Shown here piece after piece: positions 49,181-56,205 of a stretch of DNA of 64,000 bases (positions are counted from its first letter, which is position 1; each line of letters begins with the position of its first letter). Location: positions 2,619,418-2,683,417 of the forward strand of contig JBBCGL010000001.1 in the NCBI GenBank assembly GCA_037200385.1. The letters run 5' to 3'. Below the pieces are notes generated by a model that saw nothing but the letters and a program-made list of their open reading frames with translations, searched no databases and was not told where the DNA came from. A program made the position numbers and the translations under genes. Source of the DNA: Rhizomicrobium sp. Its GTDB lineage: Bacteria; Pseudomonadota; Alphaproteobacteria; Micropepsales; Micropepsaceae.

Positions 49181-49585
49181 TCAATATTTCTGCGTGTCGA
49201 TGATGCCCACCGCGTGCAGGCCATGGCGCTGGGTTGCCGTCAGCACGGCAGCCACCGCGTCGTAGCGCGCCAGCCGGCTCGCGCTCAGATGGATCTCGGG
49301 CTGCGGATCCTGTTGCGCGGCGGCGGCGAGACGGGCATCGAGCGAGGCGTTGGTGATGCGCCAGCCGTTCCACATCGCGGCGCCGTCGATATCGACGCCG
49401 AGCAGCACCACCGCGCGCGGCGGCACGGCGCCGCCCGCGGCCGGCATGTCGATACGCAGCGCATTGGTCTGCAGCGGCAGCGTGATGATCAGCAGCACCA
49501 GCAGGACCAGCATGACGTCGATCAGCGGCGTGGTGTTCATCTCCGACATGAGATCGCCGGTGGATGCTTGGGTGCTCATGGCCAT
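49181..49585 (-). CDS. ExbD/TolR family biopolymer transport protein (stand-alone)
   Basis: A 134-residue protein with the ExbD pattern: a short cytoplasmic start with MSEMNTTPLIDVMLVLLVLL, where the Asp in the membrane helix is the proton-path residue, and a periplasmic domain (ALRIDMPAAGGAVPPRAVVL; LDARLAAAAQQDPQPEIHL). ExbD normally works with ExbB and TonB to energise outer-membrane receptors; neither gene is adjacent. ATG 49585 follows GGGGAG; ATG 49579 is the alternative. Confidence 0.87.
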   Translation of the reverse strand: MAMSTQASTGDLMSEMNTTPLIDVMLVLLVLLIITLPLQTNALRIDMPAAGGAVPPRAVVLLGVDIDGAAMWNGWRITNASLDARLAAAAQQDPQPEIHLSASRLARYDAVAAVLTATQRHGLHAVGIIDTQKY

Positions 49586-49690
49586 GACCTGTCTCCCCGC
49601 GACGTGGCCTTCGACGAAACGAGGCTGCGCGGCGATTGTGGCGAAATCGCGCAATTCGCGCGCATGACGATGAAAATGAATGACTGGCTG

Positions 49691-50143
49691 TCAGGGGCGA
49701 TAGGCGGCGATGCGCGCGGGACGCTCCGGCGCTGGCAGCGGCACGGCCGACGTATCGATGGGCGGCGAGAGCCACACTTCGTGCTCGCGCTTGCGGATGA
49801 CGAGGACGCGGTCGCCCAGGCAATCCTCGCCCAGCCTTCCGGCGAGCGGCGTGCCGTCGGGTGCGAGGCCGCCGGGCACGGCCGACGGACGGAAACGGAC
49901 ACGTTCGAGCGCCGCCGGCCCGGCCGCGACGCTTAGCTGCGCCGGGCGCGTCGCGCCGGCGAGCACGGAGGTCGCAGCGCCGACGTCGAATTTCATCCAG
50001 ACTGGAGCGCCGCCGTTCAGACTTACCTGCAGATAGACATCGTCGCCACGGAAACTCGCGGGAATCCGTGCCATCTGCGCCGCGGCTGCGGTGCCGCCGA
50101 GCGCGACGAGCGCGGCGGCGGCGAGGGCGAGACGGCGGATCAT
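49691..50143 (-). CDS. Secreted retropepsin-like protein, probably degenerate
   Basis: A 150-residue protein with a signal peptide (MIRRLALAAAALVALGGTAA). The strand-loop KFDVGAATSVLAG resembles the active site of retropepsin-like aspartic proteases (Asp-Thr-Gly-Ala), here Asp-Val-Gly-Ala, and GRLGEDCLGDRVLVI resembles the later hydrophobic-glycine motif. It may be a periplasmic protease-fold protein, catalytic activity uncertain. It is transcribed toward the ExbD gene, 105 bp apart. Confidence 0.6.
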   Translation of the reverse strand: MIRRLALAAAALVALGGTAAAAQMARIPASFRGDDVYLQVSLNGGAPVWMKFDVGAATSVLAGATRPAQLSVAAGPAALERVRFRPSAVPGGLAPDGTPLAGRLGEDCLGDRVLVIRKREHEVWLSPPIDTSAVPLPAPERPARIAAYRP

Positions 50144-50243
50144 GCGGTGTGAACGGACGGCAAGGCCGGCGGTTGCGCGGGCCACATGTCGCGCCCCGAT
50201 ATTTTGCCGGTGTAGGCTAAGGCGACGGAACCGGGGGACGGAC

Positions 50244-51041
50244 ATGGCTTTTGCGAAGATCGGCGATCTGGACGTCTATTACGAACGCGCGGGCGCGGGG
50301 ACGCCGCTGCTGTTCATTTCGGGCTCGGGCGGCGACCTGCGCAGCAAGCCGAACCAAATGGACGGGCCGTTCCCGCGCGCCTTCGACCTGCTCTCCTACG
50401 ACCAGCGCGGACTGGGACAGACCTCCAAGCCGGACATGCCCTACACCATGGCGGATTATGCCGACGACGCGGCGCGGCTGATGGACTTCATCGGCTGGCG
50501 CGGTGCCCGGGTGATCGGCGTGTCCTTCGGCGGGATGGTGGCGCAGGAATTCGTGCTGCGGCATCCCGGCAAGGTCGAGCGGCTGGTGCTGGCCTGCACC
50601 TCACCGGGCGGGGCGGGCGGCGCGTCATTTCCATTCCACGAGATCGAGCACATGACGCCGCTGGAGCGCGCCCGGCACATGATCCCGATCAATGATACGC
50701 GGCGCGACGCGGCCTGGGCGGCGGCCAATCCCGAGAAATACGAGCAGTTCGTCGCCTTCGCCGCCAACGATCCCTATGCCGCCGAGCCGAGCCGCGCCAT
50801 GGGCTATCACCGTCAGCTCGAAGCCCGGTCGCATCACGACACGTACGACCGGCTGGGCGAGATCTCCTGCCCGGTATTGATCGCCGCCGGCCGGTATGAC
50901 GGCATCGCCCTGCCAGCGACGCAGGAAAAGATGGCGGCGCGGATCAGGGGCGCCGAGCTGCGGTTTTTCGAGGGCGGTCACCTCTTCATGCTCCAGGACC
51001 GCAGCGCGATCCCGGCGATGGTGGGGTTCTTGAAGGGGTAG
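50244..51041 (+). CDS. Alpha/beta hydrolase
   Basis: A 265-residue hydrolase with the oxyanion region FISGSGGDLRS, the nucleophile elbow GVSFGGMVAQE (Ser), a late acid in AAGRYDGIALP and the His in FEGGHLFML. The family includes haloperoxidase-like esterases, 3-oxoadipate enol-lactonase and related enzymes; the exact substrate is unknown. ATG 50244 has GGGGGACG upstream. It is divergent from the retropepsin-like gene with 100 bp between them. Confidence 0.9.
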   Translation: MAFAKIGDLDVYYERAGAGTPLLFISGSGGDLRSKPNQMDGPFPRAFDLLSYDQRGLGQTSKPDMPYTMADYADDAARLMDFIGWRGARVIGVSFGGMVAQEFVLRHPGKVERLVLACTSPGGAGGASFPFHEIEHMTPLERARHMIPINDTRRDAAWAAANPEKYEQFVAFAANDPYAAEPSRAMGYHRQLEARSHHDTYDRLGEISCPVLIAAGRYDGIALPATQEKMAARIRGAELRFFEGGHLFMLQDRSAIPAMVGFLKG

Positions 51042-51055
51042 GCTTGCACCAAAGT

Positions 51056-51239
51056 TGTCATTCCCGGCTGAGCAATGCGCAGCATCGCGAAGGGAAGGGG
51101 ACCCAGGTGGTGACAACAGGACGGTCTTGCAGGTAAGAACACCCATCTCGCGAGATCGTCGCGACCGGCCGATTTTCATCACCTGGGTCCCCTTCCCTCG
51201 CGCCGCGCGCAAGGCGCGCCGCGCTCGCCGGGGATGACA
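51056..51239. repeat. Paired inverted palindromic elements without a gene
   Basis: A left half (51056-51109, starting TGTCATTCCCGGC and ending AGGGGACCCAGGTG) and a right half (51180-51239, the reverse complement layout, ending GCCGGGGATGACA) flank a 70-base spacer. The inner 19-bp arms (51091-51109 and 51180-51198) are perfectly complementary. The outer ends match with one difference, while the middle of each half differs. This is the same layout as the elements around the GIY-YIG gene at 53.5 kb, but with no reading frame between. Confidence 0.75.
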
Positions 51240-51250
51240 GCGGAGTTTGC

Positions 51251-51880
51251 ATGTTCCACCTCTTTCCCACCGCGCTTGCGACCCTGTTCGTCGCCATCGG
51301 ACCCGTCGAGGTCGGGTCGATGTTCCTGGCGCTGACCGCCGGGATGTCGAAGGCTGAACGCCGCAACACCGCCATCGTCTCGGCGGCAGTGGCGACCGGT
51401 GTCCTGGTCGCCTTCGCGCTGGGCGGCATCCAGCTGCTCGGCCTGATCGGCGTCGGGCTGCCGGCGTTCCGCACCGCGGGCGGCGTGCTGCTGCTCATGG
51501 TGGCGGCGGACCTCCTGCTGGCCCAGCATTCGGCGATCTCCTCCATCACTCCGACCGAGGAGGGCGAAGCGCGCAGCCACGAGACCGACGTCGCGGTGTT
51601 TCCGCTCGCCATCCCGCTGACCGCCGGGCCCGGCAGCATGACGGCGATCGTGCTGCTGATAGGCAAGACGCACGGGCCGTTGGACATGGCGGCGGTGCTG
51701 GCGGCGCTGGGCGTGATGATGCTGGCGACCCTGGTCGCGATGCTGGCCTCGGACCGGCTGATGCGCGTCTTGCGCAAGACGGGCGCGAACGTCATCGCGC
51801 GCGTCTCGGGCGTGCTGCTGGCGGCGCTGGCGATGCAGTTCATCTTCGACGGGCTGAGCGATAGCGGGCTGTTTCATTAG
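51251..51880 (+). CDS. MarC family membrane protein
   Basis: A 209-residue protein with six membrane helices. The N-terminal FHLFPTALATLFVAIGPVEV and the repeat-related FPLAIPLTAGPGSMTAIVLL carry the MarC family signatures. Function is not established; early links to multiple antibiotic resistance were not confirmed in E. coli. The ATG lies 11 bp after the inverted-repeat unit. Confidence 0.92.
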   Translation: MFHLFPTALATLFVAIGPVEVGSMFLALTAGMSKAERRNTAIVSAAVATGVLVAFALGGIQLLGLIGVGLPAFRTAGGVLLLMVAADLLLAQHSAISSITPTEEGEARSHETDVAVFPLAIPLTAGPGSMTAIVLLIGKTHGPLDMAAVLAALGVMMLATLVAMLASDRLMRVLRKTGANVIARVSGVLLAALAMQFIFDGLSDSGLFH

Positions 51881-51885
51881 GCGCC

Positions 51886-51913
51886 CCTCCCCCCGCGCTT
51901 CGCGCAGGGGAGG
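51886..51913. terminator. GC hairpin after marC
   Basis: CCTCCCC (51886-51892) pairs with GGGGAGG (51907-51913), and GCGC (51895-51898) with GCGC (51902-51905) around loop TTC. It lies five bases after the stop at 51880. No T-run. It belongs to the CTCCCC hairpin class. Confidence 0.5.
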
Positions 51914-52004
51914 AGCCATTTGCCCGCATTGCCGCAGCCGGTTTGACTCTGCCGCGCGCGGGGCAGTTTGATGCGGTCAACAAGCTATCATCAGGGTCGA
52001 AATC

Positions 52005-53492
52005 ATGTCTCAGCAGGGCGTATTGGCGGCGATGGCGACCGCCGAGTTCATCTCCATCGGCGCGCGCATGCAGGAGGTCGTGGCGGAAAAACCGGACGCG
52101 CCCGCGATCACCAGCCAGGGCATCACGCGCACCTGGAGGGAGCTGCACAAGCGCACCAACCGCATGGCGCGCGGCTTGTCGGCCAAGGGCGCCAAATTCG
52201 GCGATTTCGTCACCATCGCGCTGCCCAACGGCAATGCCTTCATCGAAGCCTGCTACGCCTGCTGGAAGATCGGCGCCACGCCGCAGCCTGTGTCGTCGCG
52301 CCTGCCGCCGGGCGAGCTGGCGGCGATCATCGAGTTGGCGAATTCGCCCATCGTGATCGCGGACCAGCCGATGCAATCGCCGCGGCCCGTGGTGTCGAGC
52401 GCCGAGCTGCTCGCCGCGTCGAGCGACGACAGCGACCTGCCCGACGCCATCGCGCCCTCGTGGAAGGCACCGACCTCGGGCGGCTCCACCGGGCGGCCCA
52501 AGCTGATCGTCTCGGGCCAGCCCGGCGTCGCGGTGAAGGGCGGCGTCGAAGGCTCGTTCTGGCGCTATGACGGCGGCTCGACCGTGCTGATGCCGGGTCC
52601 GCTCTACCACAATGGGCCGTTCGGCTGCGTCTTCGGGGCGCTGAACGCGGGCGCGCATGTCGTGGTGATGCCGAAATTCGACGCCGAAGCGACGCTGCGC
52701 GACATCCAGACCTACAAGGCGGACTGGATCTATCTCGTGCCGACGATGATGAGCCGCATCTGGCGGCTGCCGAATCGCGAGCGCTACGACGTCTCATCGC
52801 TCAAGACGCTGTGGCACCTCGCGGCGCCCTGCCCGCCCCACCTGAAGGAAGCGTTCATCCACTGGCTGGGGCCGGACGTCATCATGGAGCTCTATGCGGG
52901 CACCGAGGCGCAGGCGATCACCGTGATCACGGGGGGCGAATGGCTGACCCATCGCGGCTCGGTCGGGCGCGTGCTGGGCGGCGGGACGATGGCGGCGTTC
53001 GATGCCGGCGGCAACCAACTCCCCACCGGCGAGATCGGCGAGGTCTATATGAAGCGCGATCCGTCGCTGCCGCCCTCCTATCGCTATGTCGGCGCCGAGG
53101 CGCGCACCCTGCCGGGCGGCTGGGAGAGCCTGGGCGACATCGGCTATTTCGATCACGACGGCTATCTCTATCTCGCCGACCGGCGCACCGACATGATCCT
53201 GGTGGGCGGCGCGAACGTCTATCCGGCGGAGATCGAAGCGGCGCTGGACGAGCATCCGCTGGTGGCGTCGAGCGCGGTGATCGGCCTGCCGCATGACGAG
53301 CTGGGCAACCAGGTGCATGCGATCGTGCAGCCGCGGCCGGGCCTCGATCTCGAGGACCTCAAGCGGCATCTCGCCGAACGGCTGGTGCTCTACAAGCAGC
53401 CGCGCTCGTTCGAGCTGGTCGAGGAGAATGTCCGCGACGACGCGGGGAAGGTGCGGCGCACGGCGCTCCGCGATGCGCGGGTGAAGACGTAG
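52005..53492 (+). CDS. AMP-binding acyl-CoA ligase/synthetase
   Basis: A 495-residue adenylate-forming enzyme. The ATP loop is TSGGSTGRPK near residue 163, the A5-type motif ELYAGTEAQA near 300, then DIGYFDHDGYLYLADRRTDM and the hinge, and the late catalytic Lys in DDAGKVRR. It activates a carboxylic acid to the acyl-AMP and then acyl-CoA. The sequence is in the style of the BaiB/long-chain ligase group, but the substrate is not predictable. A GIY-YIG unit begins six bases after its stop. Confidence 0.9.
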   Translation: MSQQGVLAAMATAEFISIGARMQEVVAEKPDAPAITSQGITRTWRELHKRTNRMARGLSAKGAKFGDFVTIALPNGNAFIEACYACWKIGATPQPVSSRLPPGELAAIIELANSPIVIADQPMQSPRPVVSSAELLAASSDDSDLPDAIAPSWKAPTSGGSTGRPKLIVSGQPGVAVKGGVEGSFWRYDGGSTVLMPGPLYHNGPFGCVFGALNAGAHVVVMPKFDAEATLRDIQTYKADWIYLVPTMMSRIWRLPNRERYDVSSLKTLWHLAAPCPPHLKEAFIHWLGPDVIMELYAGTEAQAITVITGGEWLTHRGSVGRVLGGGTMAAFDAGGNQLPTGEIGEVYMKRDPSLPPSYRYVGAEARTLPGGWESLGDIGYFDHDGYLYLADRRTDMILVGGANVYPAEIEAALDEHPLVASSAVIGLPHDELGNQVHAIVQPRPGLDLEDLKRHLAERLVLYKQPRSFELVEENVRDDAGKVRRTALRDARVKT

Positions 53493-53498
53493 CCAGAC

Positions 53499-53541
53499 CT
53501 GTCATCCCGGACGGGCCGCAGGCCCGATCCGGGACCCATGG
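53499..53541. repeat. Left palindromic element of the GIY-YIG unit
   Basis: CTGTCATCCCGGA, then CGGGCC-GCA-GGCCCG, then ATCCGGGACCCATGG. TCCCGGA and TCCGGGA form the outer stem around the inner 6-bp stem, leaving a single unpaired A (53527). It overlaps the 3' end of the GIY-YIG gene, providing its last 12-13 codons and its stop codon (53502-53504). The outer parts are identical to the right element read in reverse. Confidence 0.85.
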
Positions 53542-53834
53542 TCCAACAAGCCGGGATAGAGATCGATCCAGAGCGGATTGTCCGCCTCGATCAAAGCGAT
53601 CTTCCAATCGCGGCGCCAGCGTTTCAGCGATTTTTCGCGCGCAATGGCCGCTTCGACATTCTCGTGCCATTCGTGCCAGACAAGCGTCTTCACGTCGTAC
53701 CTTCTGGTGAAGCCGGCAACGACACCTTCCTTATGCTCCCAGACTCGTCTGATGAGATTGTTGGCGACGCCGGTATAGAGCGTTCCGTATGGAGCGCTCG
53801 CAAGCAGGTACACCCAATAGGAATGTTCGCGCAT
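53502..53834 (-). CDS. Stand-alone GIY-YIG nuclease domain protein
   Basis: A 110-residue single-domain protein of the UPF0213/YhbQ-like group. The catalytic strand pair is WVYLLASAPYGTLYTGVANN (GTLYTGV in place of GIY-YIG), followed by LIRRVWEHK (Arg) and AIAREKSLKRWRRDWKIALI (Glu/Lys helix). The C-terminus HGSRIGPAARPG is encoded by the palindromic element 53499-53541, and the start lies 6 bp from the opposite element 53841-53883, so the gene is bracketed exactly. The biological role of this family is not established; here it looks like part of a small mobile-type unit. Confidence 0.9.
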   Translation of the reverse strand: MREHSYWVYLLASAPYGTLYTGVANNLIRRVWEHKEGVVAGFTRRYDVKTLVWHEWHENVEAAIAREKSLKRWRRDWKIALIEADNPLWIDLYPGLLDHGSRIGPAARPG

Positions 53835-53840
53835 GCCGCA

Positions 53841-53883
53841 CCATGGGTCCCGGATCGCCGCTTCGCGGCGTCCGGGATGACAG
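53841..53883. repeat. Right palindromic element of the GIY-YIG unit
   Basis: Read on the minus strand it is CTGTCATCCCGGA, CGCCGC-GAA-GCGGCG, ATCCGGGACCCATGG. The 13 bases before and 15 after the inner stem are identical to the left element; the inner stem differs at three positions on each side, with pairing kept (three compensatory pair changes). It ends 6 bp upstream of the GIY-YIG start codon. Confidence 0.85.
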
Positions 53884-53907
53884 CATGGGGTACGTGTAAA
53901 GCGGAGT

Positions 53908-54669
53908 CTACTCCGCCGCCACCATCTGCGCGGCGCCTTGTGTCGCCGCGATCGCCTCGTGCGCGGCGCGGTAGGCGTCGGGCTTGCCGATGTTCAGGCG
54001 CGTCCGCGCCGCTTCGAGCGGTTCGGCGAACAGCGTGTCGATCTCTTCGTTGTGCAGCCATGTCGTCGCCTTGCCGCGGCGATAGCCTTCCCAGATCGCG
54101 CGGCGCACGGCGCGGCTGTTCGGCTCGCGCAGGCTCTTGAGGCCGCCCATGAAGGCGATGAAGCCCCAGCCGAGGCCTCTGGTCTGGGCGTAGGAGAAGG
54201 CGACGAGGCACAGCTCGCCCAGCGGATCGTCGGCCTGGTAGCCGGTCAGCACATGCCAGATGTCGTGCACGTCGCGCTCACGGCGGCCGAACCAGGCATA
54301 GGGATGCTGCATGTCGCCGGTGACGCCGTGCGTCTCGTTGCCGATCTGCGCCAGACCGGCAGCGGAGTAGCCGGTTTTCTCCAGGAAGGCGCGATAGGCG
54401 GCACCGACCGTGCCGGGCGCGAACTGCGCCATGAATTCGGGATTGGTGAGCTTGCCCACCAGCTCTTCGCGCCGATAGGCGATACGGCCGCCCTGCTCGG
54501 TCTGCAGCAGGCGGCTGTAGTTCTTCTCGGTGATGCCGGCGTTCAGCGCATGCATGATGCGGAAGACCTGCGGCGTGTCGTTGGGATCGGCCAGCAGGAG
54601 GCGCATGGCGCGGAAGGCGGCTTTCCAGTCGCGGCGGCGGTTCATGTCCAGCTTGGGCGTGGCAGCCAT
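53908..54669 (-). CDS. Coq4 family protein (ubiquinone biosynthesis-associated)
   Basis: A 253-residue protein of the Coq4 family. The conserved metal motif HDIWHVLTGY lies near residue 133, with the family's FMAQFAPGTVGAAYRAFL before it and WGFIAFMGGLKSLREPNSR after it. Coq4 is thought to scaffold or catalyse the C1 decarboxylation/hydroxylation stage of ubiquinone synthesis. ATG 54669 follows GGAGG. It is divergent from a TetR gene, with an inverted repeat between, so it is probably repressed by that TetR. Confidence 0.85.
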   Translation of the reverse strand: MAATPKLDMNRRRDWKAAFRAMRLLLADPNDTPQVFRIMHALNAGITEKNYSRLLQTEQGGRIAYRREELVGKLTNPEFMAQFAPGTVGAAYRAFLEKTGYSAAGLAQIGNETHGVTGDMQHPYAWFGRRERDVHDIWHVLTGYQADDPLGELCLVAFSYAQTRGLGWGFIAFMGGLKSLREPNSRAVRRAIWEGYRRGKATTWLHNEEIDTLFAEPLEAARTRLNIGKPDAYRAAHEAIAATQGAAQMVAAE

Positions 54670-54681
54670 GGGCAGGCCTCC

Positions 54682-54713
54682 ATCTGATAATCTGACAATC
54701 TTGATTATCAGAT
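54682..54713. promoter_or_regulatory. TetR-type operator between coq4-like and tetR genes
   Basis: ATCTGATAATC (54682-54692) and GATTATCAGAT (54703-54713) are perfect 11-bp inverted arms with a 10-base spacer. A further TCTGAC/GTCAGA pair (54691-54696, 54715-54720) overlaps it. It sits between the two divergent starts (54669 and 54739), so one bound regulator could control both genes. Confidence 0.65.
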
Positions 54714-54738
54714 AGTCAGATGGCACGCCGGAGTCAAG

Positions 54739-55329
54739 ATGGTCGTATTGGAAAAAGAAAAGCGCCGCTATGGCGGGGCGAGCTTCGTGGACCGGCAGGC
54801 GGACCGCCGCGAGCGGCTGGTTCGGGCCGCGGTCGACGTGTTCGGCCGGGTGGGCCGCGAAGGCGCCACGGTCGCGGCGATCTGCGCCGAGGCCGGGCTG
54901 ACGGCGCGCTATTTCTACGAGTCGTTTCCCAATCGCGAGGCCGTGTTCCTTGAGGCGTACCGAACCGCGCAGCGCGAACTTCTGGCCCAGATCGAACAGG
55001 CCCGGGCGGCGGCGTCCGATCCGGTGCGTGGCGCGCTGACCGGATTCTATGAAGGGCTCGCGGCGCATCCGGGACCGGCCCGGGTGTTCCTCAACGACCC
55101 GCATGGCCGCGAGCCCGAGATGCAGGCGGCGGGTGTGGAAGCCGCGAAGGCGCTGGTCCAGATGTTCGCGCCGGGCACGCGCGACGTGCTGATGGCGGCC
55201 GGCGTGCTGGGCGCGGTGATCGACATCGCGCGCCGTTGGATCGATGACGGCTTCGCCGAGCCGGTCGAGCGGGTGGTGGAGGTGGCGCTGCCGTTCGTGC
55301 GGGCGTGCTTCGAGGCGCCCCCGGCCTAA
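54739..55329 (+). CDS. TetR family transcriptional regulator with repeat-derived C-terminus
   Basis: A 196-residue regulator. The N-terminal domain (AVDVFGRVGREGATVAAICA, EAGLTARYFYESFPNREAV) is a TetR helix-turn-helix; the rest is helical. The last eight codons (ACFEAPPA) and the TAA stop are encoded by the palindromic element 55303-55357, whose hairpin loop is the stop codon itself. It is divergent from the coq4-like gene and probably regulates it through the dyad at 54682-54713. Confidence 0.9.
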   Translation: MVVLEKEKRRYGGASFVDRQADRRERLVRAAVDVFGRVGREGATVAAICAEAGLTARYFYESFPNREAVFLEAYRTAQRELLAQIEQARAAASDPVRGALTGFYEGLAAHPGPARVFLNDPHGREPEMQAAGVEAAKALVQMFAPGTRDVLMAAGVLGAVIDIARRWIDDGFAEPVERVVEVALPFVRACFEAPPA

Positions 55330-55357
55330 GGCCAGGGGCGCACCTCAGCATGACGAG
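55303..55357. repeat. Left half of a paired palindromic element, inside the tetR 3' end
   Basis: Outer arms GCGTGCTTCGAGGC and GCACCTCAGCATGACGAG flank an inner hairpin (GCGCCCC-C-GGCC, loop TAA, GGCC-A-GGGGCGC). The right half at 55375-55423 has the same outer arms in reverse orientation and a different inner stem. The loop TAA is the tetR stop codon. Confidence 0.75.
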
Positions 55358-55374
55358 ATTTGTGGTTCTCCACC

Positions 55375-55423
55375 CTCGTCATGCTGAGGTGCTCGCCGCG
55401 CAGCGGCGAGCCTCGAAGCACGC
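55375..55423. repeat. Right half of a paired palindromic element
   Basis: Starts CTCGTCATGCTGAGGTGC (reverse complement of 55340-55357, 18 of 18 bases), then a perfect GCTCGCCGC-GCA-GCGGCGAGC hairpin (55391-55411), ending GCCTCGAAGCACGC (reverse complement of 55303-55316, 14 of 14). A 17-base spacer separates the halves. Confidence 0.75.
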
Positions 55424-55465
55424 ACGCTCTGGGAACCTTCCGCGCGCCGTGGCAGTTTTCGCTGC

Positions 55466-56188
55466 ATGGCAGGTCTTCAGACATATTATTCCAAACGCGA
55501 TTTCGGGATCACGGCGGAGCCGCGCGGCAAGGTCGCGAAGGGCAAGGGCAAGTACCGTTTCGTCATCCAGCGCCATGCGGCGACACGGCTGCATTACGAC
55601 CTGCGGCTTGAACTGGGTGGGGTCTACAAATCATGGGCGGTGACCAAGACGCCGTCGCTCGATCCGGCGGTCAAGCGGCTGGCGGTCGAGGTCGAAGACC
55701 ACCCGATCGAATACGGCACCTTCGAAGGCACCATCCCCGAGGGCCAGTATGGCGGCGGCACGGTGCAGCTGTGGGATCGCGGGACCTGGACGCCGCAAGG
55801 CGAAGACCCGGCGAAGGAATTGCGCGGCGGACACCTGAAGATCGTGATGGACGGCGAACGGATGCAGGGCAAATGGGCCCTGATCCGGCTGCGCGACGAC
55901 GAGGCGAAGGCCGGCCGCAAGGTCCGGCACAACTGGCTGCTGATCAAGGAGGTCGACGACAAGGCCAAGCGCGGCAAGGCGGGCGAGGCGCTGGCGAAGG
56001 AAGTGACCTCGGTGAAGACCGGCCGCACCTTGGACGAGATCGCGGCAAAATCGACCAAGGTGTGGAATTCGAACCGCTCGACCGACGAGAACGTGAAGGC
56101 GCTGAAAATCAAAGCGCCCGCCAAGGCGAAGAAACCCGCCGCTAAAAAAAAGACTCGCGCGAAGACGCGCCTGACGCACCGCGGATAG
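55466..56188 (+). CDS. ligD: LigD 3'-phosphoesterase domain (5' part of a frame-split ligD)
   Basis: A 240-residue frame carrying the LigD phosphoesterase domain: DFGITAEPRG at the start, FVIQRHAATRLHYDLRLELG, WAVTKTPSLDP, VEDHPIEYGTFEGTIPEGQY and QLWDRGTW. This domain trims 3' ends before joining in bacterial NHEJ. The frame ends in a Lys/Ala linker, and the ligase domain continues in the -1 frame without a stop between. The switch point coincides with an A8 run holding A-AAA-AAG (56146-56152), so -1 frameshifting would make one protein; without it a short phosphoesterase is made. Confidence 0.9.
   Translation: MAGLQTYYSKRDFGITAEPRGKVAKGKGKYRFVIQRHAATRLHYDLRLELGGVYKSWAVTKTPSLDPAVKRLAVEVEDHPIEYGTFEGTIPEGQYGGGTVQLWDRGTWTPQGEDPAKELRGGHLKIVMDGERMQGKWALIRLRDDEAKAGRKVRHNWLLIKEVDDKAKRGKAGEALAKEVTSVKTGRTLDEIAAKSTKVWNSNRSTDENVKALKIKAPAKAKKPAAKKKTRAKTRLTHRG
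56144..56170 (+). other. Candidate -1 frameshift site: slippery A-AAA-AAG plus hairpin in ligD
   Basis: Eight A's (56144-56151) then G. In the phosphoesterase frame the codons are GCT AAA AAA AAG, so A-AAA-AAG (56146-56152) is in the exact phase used by E. coli dnaX. Four bases later GCGCG-AAGA-CGCGC (56157-56170) forms a 5-bp GC hairpin. A -1 shift enters the ligase frame with no stop before 56206. One extra A from transcriptional slippage, or a missed A in sequencing, would give the same join. Confidence 0.6.
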
Positions 56189-56205
56189 CCCGCCTGCCGG
56201 ACTTC

